From NCBI GenBank assembly GCA_021234155.1, contig JAJEKV010000009.1, forward strand, positions 13,150,546 to 13,214,545: a DNA stretch of 64,000 nucleotides, in the 5' to 3' direction. This document shows, in pieces, positions 22,877-33,500 of the stretch. Numbering within the stretch: position 1 is the stretch's first letter; every line of letters begins with the position of its first letter. A model generated the notes under the pieces. It saw only the letters and a list, made by a program, of their open reading frames with translations, was not told the DNA's origin and made no database searches. The translations under genes were made by a program, and so were the position numbers. This DNA is from Isoetes taiwanensis. Lineage: Eukaryota > Streptophyta > Lycopodiopsida > Isoetales > Isoetaceae.

Positions 22877-24030
22877 TTATGGCCCATTAAGTAGATATGG
22901 CTCGGGAGCCCACCAAGAAGCTTCAGAAGATGGCCCTAAATTCTTGGAAAAGAACAGCACCTCTCCTTGGCGGAAAGCTGAGAGAAAGAATCGGGCCACA
23001 TGGTTGCCCATGGCCCTAACTTGAGGGTCGGTGGAGGTCTCAGCTTCCTTCTCCAAGTCGATGGGGAGCTTCTCTTCTTCTTCTTCTTCTCTCTCATCCC
23101 TAAGGCTGACCTTGGTGTCCCAAAGGTCTTCCTCGTCTTGACCCCCCTCGCCCATAGTGATTTGCAGAGGCGGATCTCGAAGAAGAGACCGTGTCGGTGC
23201 CGCAAATTGCTCTTCTGGAGGTTGGGGGGTGTCAGCTAGCAAGTACTGGCGAAGTGACAGAAGAGTCTCAACGGGCTCTTGTTCCTCGGCCCAATATGCC
23301 AATAGGCTCTCAACCTGTGTAGGTTGCACCACCGGTGTAGTGAAGTCGATGAAGTCATCTTGGCAATATTCCGCAAGATCATAGAGAACCTCTACTTTCT
23401 GCTGGCCGGACCCCAAAGAAGAACATTGTGCGCCCACATGATATCGTCAAGATTAGGTACTCTTGGTCATTCAAGAGTACCGTAGGGAAGGGTTTAACCC
23501 TTCGGGTTTGAGGCCTTTCTCGCACCGGGCAGAGCTTCGTAGCAAGTTCCTTCCATCTCACAAAATCCTCGCTCATTGACTACTTACGTCATCTTCTGGC
23601 CGGGAGGCAGAGGTGTAGAAGAAAGCTCTACAGGGATCTCCTCATCCTCTATGTACTGGGTCCATAATAATGGCCGGTCGCGAATCGAGCCTCAAAACAG
23701 GTTTCCGATCTATTGTGGCAATAGGGAGGTCAGTCCCTCGCCGTCCCCGATGCCCTTGATGACGTTACGGGCATGATCATCACCCCCCAACATCCGGTGT
23801 AAGGTGTGGAAGTCGAGGTAAAGCCGCTCATCGCCATCATTACCAATGCATGCAGGCACAATCTCCTCTCCATAGAACCGGGCGGAAGGCAGAATAATGC
23901 TGGGTGGGCCTGCATGTTGGAGATAAGATCTACCTGTGCGGTAGGGTGAAGAAGATCAAAGGGAACCGCAGGTCCCAATGCTCTCCAATCCACATACCAT
24001 CGCTGCAGGGGTTGGGCGAGCCATGAAGAG
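22877..24030 (-). pseudogene. Unrecognised additional ORF inside the chromovirus
   Basis: Minus-strand frames from an ATG near 24,030 (MARPT) read QRWYVDWRALGPAVPFDLLH, then GDERLYLDFHTLHRML and, from 23,437, EVLYDLAEYCQDDFIDFTTP through an acidic Glu-rich block (23,060-23,110) to NHVARFFLSAFRQGEVLFFS. It is about 380 residues long with several frame changes. It lies between the primer binding site and gag, an unusual place for a chromovirus gene. It has no zinc knuckle, protease or polymerase motif that I can see. It could be an element-specific extra ORF or a captured host sequence. Confidence 0.4.
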
Positions 24031-24953
24031 TGAAGGCGCAAAGGAGGAGAAAGAAGGCTACTGAACAAGAAGAAAAAAAAATGAAACCCTAATGGCCAAA
24101 AAGGGGTTTTATACTTTTTGGCACGTTTCCCCAAAATTATTATTAAAATTATTATTTATTTAATAACATATATATATTTTTTTTTCAAAATATATATATT
24201 TTTTTTTGTATTCACAAACCCAAAATGGGGCTAGTACATCGATAAATTACAAAATTTATACAACTAGAATACGAGCCTAATCATCTAAGATCCCCCGATC
24301 CTTCGTGCCAAGTGAAGGTCCTTGGGCATAATAGTAACCCGTTTTGCATGTATGGCACACAAGTTGGCGTCGCTCAAAAGCTCAATCAGGTATGCCTTGG
24401 CAGCCTTTTGTAATGCAAGGACCGCAAAGGCTTGAAACCGCAAGTCGGTCTTGAATTCTCGCGATCTCCCCGCGACGAAGTCAGCCGGAAGGGAAGCCGA
24501 CGGATCAATGGCTTCGGTAGTCTTCTCGATACTTCATGCGTATCTCCCGAGAGCTACCGTGCGTGTCGGAACCTGTGGGGCTTCCGTGGCTTAAGGGTCG
24601 CTTTGAGCGACGGAATGGATTTACCTCCTGTCGAAGGATGCTTTGTGCGCTCTACGATCAACTCCCTTCTCTGAGCCGATGTCTTCTTGGCGACGCGGCA
24701 TCCCCGCTGCGGGTCTTGTAGTGCACCCCACCCCTAACCGGTCTAGATTTGGTCCTTTTCAGTCTCCTGTTACCCGCCGGCCGACATTGTGGGTTTGCCG
24801 ATGGGTCCATGTTAACAGGGTTTGTCTGGGACTCAACGTTCTGAGCCGCACCTAGGTCCTGCTGTCTATCATCAAAATTCTGCCTGCTCCTCCTGGCCGA
24901 TGGCCTAGCCGCTCCTCCTCACTTTCGTGCTCACTTTGCTGGCCATGGGAGTC

Positions 24954-25298
24954 TTAGCCTTCCTTTAGGAGCCGCTCTCGTTCTTCAGCCCTAGCCTCTC
25001 TCTCCAAACGCACTTGACTGTTGAAACCGGGGCGGGACATTTTCAAAAATGAAACTATTGAGGCTTTCATTCCAAGAAAAGGTGGGAAGGTTAAAGTATT
25101 CTGGTAGGTAAGTACATCGACCCTCCCAAATAGTAAAAGCGATCCATCCTTAGGTCCTGTGGAGCTACCGGCTATTTGGTGCAAGTCTTCTAGTCGGGCG
25201 GATGCATGATCCTCCTCGAGCCGTTCACTAAGCTCCGCGTGGTCTTCATCCGTCCTGGCGAGGATAAAACTTAACCCGCGGCCCATGCACGGTCCCAC
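24954..25298 (-). other. Unrecognised open frame in chromovirus leader
   Basis: A 114-codon minus-strand frame is rich in Glu, Arg and Leu (RLEEDHASARLEDLHQIAGS, LEREARAEERERLLKEG at its end) and may form coiled coil. No family recognised. It lies in the same leader interval as the ORF at 22,877-24,030 and may be part of it. Confidence 0.25.
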
Positions 25299-26234
25299 TG
25301 CTCCACAAGAGTGTAGTCCTCCACGGCTTCATTCAACTTGAGGAGGAAGCGCCGTTGAAGTGGAAGATAGGGTAGGGGACTGCCGCCCCCTCGACAAAAA
25401 GTGCTTGACAAAAAGGTTAAGAATGGTATCTATCATAGGGTCTTCCTCAAAGAAGATGCTCGACTAAGACAAACAAACAACCGATATATATTCGGTTTCT
25501 TCTTGATCTACGGTCGCCTTTGAAGCGCTGCATGTCGTACTTTATAGGGACAACAAGGGAGAAAGGAGAAAGGAGGCGCAAGCAAGGCGGGGCCCGGCGA
25601 AGGGGTAATCGAGGGCACCGGGTGTAGGGCGGGTGCAAGGAAGACGCCGAGGTCGGCTATGGCGGATGTGGAGCTTAGGCCCGCGCTATGGCGGAAAAAA
25701 AGACGCTCAAAAGAAACACATGCCCTAAAAGACACTTCAAAATTCAAATTTTAACTTTTGACTTTTTATTAAAAATTAAAAAAAATATATATATATATAT
25801 TTTTTTTTTTTAATTTTCAAAACAAAGGCCAGATAAAAATACGCCACATCGTATCAGGGCTACCGACGTGTTTATATCGCGTTTTATTTTCAAAAGAAAC
25901 ACCCTCCGGATACCTCAGCCCCTTTTTTGTTTTTCGGGCGTCCGTTGTCCGTTTTTGCCTCGGGAGACGGGCCCCCTAGAGTATTTGAGAGGTGCCCGAT
26001 CCATTGGAGCCATTTTCGCCTTCATCCGAGCTACCTACAAAAAGTTATGGCTCCTCGAAACTTGGGTCCTCCAGGCGGCCTAGACTTCCTTAGAATTTAC
26101 AGTCTGTTACCTTAACCTAGCATTAAATCAAACATGAAAGACTTAAACAATCACTCTTGCTTAATTCTCTCTCTAACTACCAAACTAGCGAGTTAGGGTT
26201 TGGTCGCACTATGATTTCGAAAAACCAAATCACG

Positions 26235-26248
26235 GCTCGATACCATCG
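26235..26248 (-). other. Primer binding site, initiator-Met tRNA type
   Basis: Minus strand TGGTATCGAGCC differs by one base from TGGTATCAGAGCC-type plant sites complementary to the 3' end of initiator-Met tRNA. It sits two bases inside the 5' LTR boundary and sets the element's orientation. Confidence 0.8.
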
Positions 26249-27846
26249 TGGACGCTCCCCTAACATATACGCGACCCTCTACCGTATACATGCGGGGACT
26301 TTCCCCTCCCATGGCGACTAACTCGCCATGAGCGAGGCTCCCTCCGCCTATTTCGGCCATCTATAATATGATGCCCGAAAGAAGGACACGAAGGGGTCAT
26401 TCGGCCCACGCCTTCAATGGGGCTCCTACGTCGCGGAAGCGTGAATACAAGGGTTAGCACACATCATAAATCACATATAAATAACCACCACGAAGGGTGG
26501 CGCATCCATCCAAATACCAACGGCAAAGAATATGCATCTAAACCTAAGAAAGCACCCCAAACCCATGGTTCTACCCCCGTTCGGACTCGGGAGGATCGAC
26601 CGGCGGCTAGGCCTCAAGAGATCAGCCAGACGAATCTTGACATGGCGTTGGGCGGCATAGAACATTGGCTAGGGTTGTCCACTCCATCCGCCCTCCCGCG
26701 AACACTTTGCGGATGGGTCAATTCACGCTATGGCGCCGCTATAGCCTTCCCGAGACGCAGACTCGAGGCATCACCCCTCGCTGAGCCTACTCCGGGGTTC
26801 ATGAAGTCCCGTCCGATGAGGCGTCGTGGAAGCGTCCCCTTCCGTAATCACAGGCTCCATGGGCGAAGCTAGAGAATACGTGCCGCATCACGACCCTCGC
26901 ATCCGTATCGACTTACTCGCGCCCTAAATCTACTCAAAGTGCAAGGTGCCCCATACGGGTCACACCTTCCCACCAGTGGAGTGTCAGACCCATACCCGCC
27001 CTCTACGTGGACGGCTATCGTGTCTAGCTTCGCTATAGGAGTCCCAGAGCCTTTTATGTTCGGTGCAAGACCCCACCTCCACTTCACCACTGTTCCTTGT
27101 CCGGTGCTAAGCCGCACCATAGCATCTATGACCCGGTGGGCTCTTGTGCACAGGCCGCATTTAAGGATAATACAGGGGCTCTATCTAGGAGCATACTACA
27201 ATAAATAGCCTCGGAGGTCTCTACCCCCTTAATTCCCCATTTCCAGGAGTAACACTAGGCTAACAACCACCAATCCATCCATTACAAGCAAAACCGTAAT
27301 CGAAATATATAGAGAACCTACCTTTACAATCAAGGGTTAGTTCCTACGAGTAAACACAGAGAGAATAGACCAACAACCCAAACAGTGCCCGCTATCCTAG
27401 AATTCACAACTACACTAGCCACCCACTGTATTTCGCCTCGACCCCGTTGTCATTGGGGATCTCCATCCGCTTGGTCTTGGTGTTTAGCTTGTGTGAGATT
27501 CGTGGTGGCGCCTCTACCGTCACAAGGGTGGCGCCCAATCGCCAAGGTGAGTTGTAGGCGATATGGGGGTGGTGATCCACCCTATTGACCCCAATTAGCA
27601 TTATCATGCTAACCAATCGAGGGTGGCCACGTGGCGCCTTCCCAAACCATAATTAGATTAATTATGGTTTTTTTTATATTAGTTCCTTAATTATAGGTTA
27701 TTATTGCCAATAATTAAATTAGCATAGCTAATTTAATCCCTTTTTAAGTGAACCACCTAGGTTCCCATACCCCATGTGGCGTATGTATCCCTGGTGACGT
27801 GTCAACATATTTATACTTATACCGTATAAATACTTGGAACGTCACA
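26249..27846 (-). repeat. 5' LTR of the chromovirus
   Basis: Matches 14,747-16,350. Its inner end reads TGGACGCTCC where the other copy has TGTGACGCTCC. Its outer end is GGAACGTCACA followed by target duplication GAATG. Confidence 0.9.
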
Positions 27847-27851
27847 GAATG

Positions 27852-28919
27852 CATCAAAATCATCAAAATGAAAATGCATGTATACACTGATTTGCTAATT
27901 GAATTATTGGGCATGAGGTAGGGCAGAATTGTATTCAGTTGTGTTGTGAGTACACGATAATTTACTAAACACACCCCAACTTTAGGAGGATGCGTTGGAG
28001 TCTTTTATACTAGACTCTAACCAAGGAAATCAATCTACAAAACAGAACAAGAGGACGATTTGGAGTGGTGGGTGCTATAAACTACAAGTAAAGTAGCAGA
28101 TGGGCAATGGACCTTAGCTGCTCAATATGACCCTAGAAACAAATGCGAAGATGCATAGAACGATACGAGATATATGCAATTACCTCCTATACCAGCCAAC
28201 ACTGTGAGCGAGCCTCCAATGCAAAAGCAATCCACACGATGCACCCAAAGCGGAGATGAATGAGGCAAAATGGAAGCGTAAGATGAAAAAACAAAAAAAA
28301 AAAAACTTGGAAGCAATGAACAAAAAATAAAGCTCCATTTAGGAAGGAAGGAAGGAAGGAAGGAAGGTTCTTTTATCGTCCGCGGAGGCCAATCGGCCGA
28401 TGGGACCAAAATTACATGGGTGCAGCAAGCCCGTTGCTACCGGGATTAAAAAACCCCCCCTTAGGAGGGAAAAACCGTCGCAGCAACAAACCTGCTGGCA
28501 GCTGTACAAATATACATATATATACACATGAATTCCCGGCACCTCAGGTAGGCGCCCGGGGGCAGAGGTGAGTCCGCAGATCCAAAACCTTCTTGAGGTA
28601 GGAGCCAAGGGATCGAACTGATGGCGTACTGAGGGAAAACATGCAAAAGCAATGGCCCCGTAAAAAACCCATAAAAAAGGATACATGTGTAGTCACATCA
28701 CACAGAATATATCTTAGAAATCATATTGCAACCTTAATATATAAAGTTGTAGAAATATATGTTTTGCACCTTAATAAAAAATATTTGAGTATCAGGTCGA
28801 CGAGGAGGATAGATAGATAGGAATTTTTATGTCTACAGACACCATAAATACAGACATCATAAAAGCCATGGGACAGTAGAATGAACAAGGGCAGTAAGCC
28901 CAAGCAAAACAAGGGGACT
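27852..28919. other. Noncoding stretch with GGAA microsatellite
   Basis: No coding similarity. A (GGAA)n run lies at about 28,341-28,367 and (GATA)n at 28,808-28,820. Confidence 0.5.
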
Positions 28920-29098
28920 GAGCATCTTATTTATCAACCACGGTCATTTTTGAACTAACGTAAAATTAGAAAAACTCCGTGTGTTTTTTCTTTCGCTATG
29001 GCTTTAACATGACAACACAGAAAAAATTTGCAAGTCGACAAATACCCTGTGTATTTTCTTTGGTTCAAACATGACCGTGGTTAATAAATAAGGCGCTC
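28920..29098. mobile_element. MITE-like element with about 35-bp terminal inverted repeats
   Basis: The left end GAGCATCTTATTTATCAACC (28,920 on) and the right end, read on the other strand (GAGCGCCTTATTTATTAACC), match through CACGGTCAT and TGAAC with few differences. The whole is about 179 bp with no coding capacity. No convincing target duplication was seen. Confidence 0.6.
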
Positions 29099-29285
29099 GG
29101 AAGGGGACTAGCACAAAGAACAATTGGCATGCCAACTTATGATGAACTGATCTACAAGACACAAACACAACATCTACAATAGACATGTCACACACAAGCA
29201 GTTGAAGGTTGTCAGTTGAAATGCTTGAAAAAAAATAACATGGAGGGGAAAAGGATAAGGTAGGATAAAGTAAGCGTTATCAGCC

Positions 29286-29580
29286 ATGCAAACAGCCTCG
29301 TCCTCATCCAGTGAGGGGGAACAAGCGGCGCCGCCAAGTCCAGCGCATCGACGTGGCGGCGCCGTCAGCCCGGATCCGAATGTTTCATCTCTTATATACT
29401 TTGGTATTCCCTCTTTCGGATTGGACGCCCTAATCCTTCTGCCGTGCCTATGCCCTCAGATTTCTGGCGGGTTATTCATTCCGGTCATAGCCCTGAACGA
29501 TCTAGTTCATGTATTTTGTTGTTTCTGTCGCTTTTGTGTAAGATTTGTTTATACGTACGGTTTCCGTAATCTCTGAGACG
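29286..29580 (+). other. Possible 5' leader of casein kinase gene
   Basis: A GC-rich patch (29,320-29,375) with the complementary pair GGCGCCGCC and GGCGGCGCC can form a hairpin, in otherwise AT-rich DNA. It lies about 600 bases upstream of the kinase ATG and may be 5' UTR or promoter. An open frame from 29,286 has low-complexity Ser/Glu/Pro sequence only. Confidence 0.3.
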
Positions 29581-29915
29581 GGATTCCTGCTAAAACTAGG
29601 TTTTTTGAGAATTCGCTTCACGTTTAGAGGCAGATTCAAAGAAAGTTGTTGATGCAAACATCCATGTGATGATGGCCTCCGTCGGCTGTTGAGTTTTTGG
29701 TTATTATGATGCATATACGACGCAAAAACTTCGTGGGTCTTCATAAGAAAGATTTTTCTGTACTTTTAGTACCTTTTGTGTTGCCTTTTGGAAAGACTGC
29801 AGCAGTGGGTTGTTGACGGCATGCATATATACTGGACACAATATTTTTGGTAGTTATCGAACTGGTATTATCACAGTGGAATTTGATTTTGCGGTTCTTC
29901 ATTGTCGAGGTGAAG

Positions 29916-32042
29916 ATGGTAGGGAAGGTGTTGAATACTTATGTTCTTGGGCAACGGCTTGGGAATGGATCCTTTGGCGAGATTTACCTAGGTGAATACA
30001 TGATGGAGTCTGTTCATGTTGTCGATGATCATAACTGCTTATCTGCTATTCGAGGATTCTGAAAAATTGCAACTTTCTAAATTTTGTCTGCATATCATTT
30101 CTCTTGCAGGAACAAACATCCAGACAAAGGAAGAAGTAGGTATTAAATTGGTAAGTGATGGTGTTGCCCGATTATGGCAATGTAATAGATCTTGGAACAA
30201 TGCTCAAGCATCACTAAGTATAAATGCAAACAATTTCCTTGAACTTCAAATATTCACTTTTTCAAACAGTATACGAAAACAAATTTAAGTAAGAATAACG
30301 GCATTTATGCTATTTTACCCACGACAATTCCTTTGCTGAACAGGAAAGCCTAAAAGCAAAGCTTCCCCAGTTGCTTCACGAGTCTAAAGTGTATGAGACC
30401 TTAAGAGGAGGACGTAAGTGTTTAGATGTTATTTTCACTTTCATGTTTTCAGTTTGCTCTAAGAGTTTATCATTTTGTGCAGGTGGCATACCAAACATAA
30501 GATGGTTTGGGGTTGAGGGAGACTACAATGTTCTGATACTTGATCTATTGGGTCCTAGTCTTGAAGACATATTTAACTTCTGTAACAGGAGATTCTCTCT
30601 GAAGACTGTCCTTATGCTGGTGGATCAGATGGTATTCCTTATTTATTTTATCATCTCAAAGCAATTGGTGCCCCTTTTCTGTACGTCAACTTTCAGTTGT
30701 CTGCTGCAGATTGGTCTGATAGAGTTCGTGCACTCTCGGGGGTTTGTTCATAGGGATATCAAGCCTGATAACTTCTTAATGGGACGTGGCGAATTAGCAA
30801 ATCAGGCATGCATTTCATCTTGGAATTGTGTATTGGAATTTCTGTGTCTGAGCATATTTTGTTCTCGTCTTGGTTTTACAATATTTCCAGGTTTATATTA
30901 TTGATTTTGGATTAGCAAGAAGGTATCGACAAGATTCTTCAACAAACGAACATGTTCCGTATCGGTAATTCTTTATCCTTATAAGTGAAATTTCAAATTC
31001 TGTTCACAAATTCACACCACTATCTACAGGGAAAAGCGGGGTTTTCTTGGAACTGTTCGGTACGCAAGCCTCAACCTGCACAATGGCATAGGTTAGTCTT
31101 TCTTACATGTTTACCACCATGTTACACTGCACCATGGATATGATGATGATGTCTATTATGAAATGCAGAACAAAGCAGAAGAGATGACTTGGAGTCACTT
31201 GGTTATGTCCTCATCTACTTTCTCAATGGCAGGTACGCATGATTATTTTTGGTGCTAGGTCGTTGCATGTTTTCTTTATTATTCACAAGCACTTTTCTGT
31301 TCTATGCAGGCTTCCATGGCAGGGCCTAGCAAAAGGCTTATCTAAGAAACAAAAATTTGAGAAAACAAAAGAAAAGAAGTTATCAATTCCTCTTGAGGTG
31401 GAACTTGTGAAATGCTTAAGATTTACTTGTCTATGTCAGTAAGGGAGTAACCTTTTAAGCGTTTGTCTGGCTTGTTTAGGTATTGTGTAAGGGATTACCG
31501 TCAGAGTTTGTAACTTTTTTTAAATATTGTCGTGCCCTCAAGTTTGAGGAAACACCGGATTATTCCTATCTGCGTAACCTTTTCCGTGGACTATTCAAGC
31601 GCAAAGGTGTGCCATCACTTTCAAATGCAATATTCATATGCTCTGTACAATACATTGTAACATATCTTGGTGCAGGTTTTCATCTGGATTATATATTTGA
31701 TTGGACAATAAAGAAGTATCAGCAAGCACGCCTGTCTTGTCCCCGCACTCCTGTAAGAATCACTTACGATAATTTTTTTCTTGATATGTCTGGATGTTAA
31801 TCTTGTTTTTGTCGCTGCAGTCAGCTGTTGAAACTCATGAAGAGAATGGTGAAGCATCGCGAGGTTAATATGCAGATCTTTTGGCTTAGTTACTATTGTA
31901 TAGATTCACAAGAATGCTGACAACTGTTTGTTTGGAATGTGGTGTGGCAGGCAATTGTAACGTTGCGGAGACAGCAAAGCGGAAGATACCAAGTTCACCG
32001 CCTGGTAAAGACGGAGTATATAAGCTGATCAGATCCAGTTGA
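29916..32042 (+). CDS. Casein kinase 1-like Ser/Thr protein kinase, 13 exons
   Basis: Exons: 29,916-29,991; 30,110-30,150; 30,344-30,413; 30,483-30,631; 30,710-30,805; 30,891-30,964; 31,030-31,091; 31,169-31,232; 31,310-31,397; 31,480-31,606; 31,676-31,752; 31,821-31,863; 31,951-32,042. They total 1059 bases, 352 residues, with every junction in frame. Seen in order: glycine loop [12 protein letters not shown], lysine motif EEVGIKLES, catalytic loop [20 protein letters not shown]1-specific [20 protein letters not shown] and LPWQGL, and DYIFDW at the lobe end. CK1 kinases phosphorylate acidic or primed Ser/Thr sites. Plant CK1-like proteins usually have a longer tail (about 450 residues); here only about 55 residues follow the domain, with basic KRK near the end. 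The intron after exon 5 starts GC rather than GT. It appears functional. Confidence 0.93.
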
Positions 32043-33380
32043 AAATTTAGTGGCCATCGAGACATATCTCTATTAGCGGTTTCGTCGGCCTATTTTCATG
32101 GCTGTTATTTATGCTAAAGAATCATGGAGATTCTGCTTGCGCTGTAACCGCTAGATGTTCTACATTTTCTAAAAAGAAGAATTTCTTGTGGGAAATTCTT
32201 AAGAGATTCTGCTTGGGCTGAAACTGGTGCAATGTTTTCTTAAAAGACAGACTTTTTTCAGTTTGTTCCAAAATCTCACACTGCTGTACATAATATCTGC
32301 ATCTTGAATCCATGGACATGGATGTCTGTGTGTCCTTGCCATCTGTTGAGCTTAATCTTTAACTGGAAGAACCAATTTCCCTTGGCTCCTGAAGGGTTTA
32401 TTTAATAAATAAACTGGAAACGATTCTGCTCACTTCCAAGCACATGTCCTCCACAGAAAACAGACTACGTGGAAGTCCAGTTGCTCTGCGACCTATTTGC
32501 TTTGTTCCTAGCAAAATCCAGTTTGACAGGCAGTTTACATCGTCTTTGGACAGATCATCAGAGATGTGGGGATCAAAGTGCAGTTTCCAGCAGGCTAGCA
32601 ATACAGAAGTGACGTGCCCGAGAACAGGTAAGTGAGTAGAGACCATGTTGTATAAAGTAATTGTGCAAAATCCTAACACTTGTACAGGCTTACAAGCATG
32701 TGTGAATGTGTACAGCACCAATGTGCTTTGTGCGTGTGTGGCTGTGATTGTGTTCACGTAGCTAATATTTTCTTATCCTTAATGAGATCTGTTTGTCAAA
32801 TTTATGTGCTCGGTATTTATGCTATTGGCGTTTGTGTTCCCTACTTGAGAGTTCTCTCAAAGGGAATAAAGTGTATCTTGATATGGATAATCTGTTTCAC
32901 ATACTTTGAACTTTTGCTGACTAGATCATGCTACAACTTGCAAGTAGTTGTGCTCACACCATGTACCTTTAGTCATAAGGCTCCATGAGTCAAGATGACA
33001 TTAAAACTTATTCTATTCTATATTCTGCTCTGCCATCAGATTGCCAAAATGCATGTTCCGCCTGTTTGATAGGCAACGGTCTGTGGAAAATATTGCATGT
33101 TTGTGTGAACGTCCTGGAAATAAATGCACGTTTTTTCCAAGTATAAGGAAAAACTAGTAGAACGTCATTGTTCTCCGCCGTACTATATTTTTTTTCCGTG
33201 GCCAAAAAACTATTTCTGGTATAACCTCCAGCATACTAGACTTTTTTGGCCAATTATTTCTCGCAAAATCTTAACTGCATATCAGGTAAAATGGCCGGCC
33301 CACTTTTTTTTGCTGCGAATCTCCATCTTCTACGATCCTAATTGCTTTCTTTGAGGATTGGCTTGCAGGAGTCCTAGCCT
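32043..33380. other. 3' flank of casein kinase gene, noncoding
   Basis: Probable 3' UTR. AATAAA-type signals occur at about 32,403-32,410 and 32,867. GAGATTCTGCTTG recurs at about 32,127 and 32,210. No other gene seen. Confidence 0.45.
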
Positions 33381-33386
33381 ATAAAC

Positions 33387-33500
33387 ACAGAGCCCAAATG
33401 GATCTTTCACAAGTTTCATCTTCTATTTTGCTCTTCATCTTCTAGACAGAGCCCAAATGGATCTTTCACAAGTTTCATCTTCTATTTTGCTCTTCATCTT
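33387..33500. repeat. Tandem duplication, about 56-bp units
   Basis: ACAGAGCCCAAATGGATCTT through TTGCTCTTCATCTT is present twice back to back, almost identical. Confidence 0.9.

Larger units (their letters stand above)
14747..27846 (-). mobile_element. Complete chromovirus-type Ty3/gypsy LTR retrotransposon
   Basis: Two LTRs (14,747-16,350 and 26,249-27,846) flank an internal region with minus-strand retroviral-type genes. The target duplication GAATG lies at 14,742-14,746 and 27,847-27,851. The minus-strand primer binding site TGGTATCGAGCC lies at 26,235-26,246, next to the right LTR, and a polypurine tract AAGGAGGGGAGAA abuts the left LTR, so the right LTR is the 5' LTR. Order on the minus strand is an unrecognised ORF, gag, protease, reverse transcriptase, RNase H, integrase (inverted), chromodomain. 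Every reading frame is interrupted, and the LTRs differ at many sites and indels, pointing to an old insertion. Confidence 0.9.

Noticed and set aside
14747-27846. Plus-strand integrase at 17.3-18.3 kb as a nested second retroelement.
   Set aside because: Both ends of the segment match the missing ends of the host element's own genes, and no extra LTR or target duplication surrounds it; inversion explains it better.
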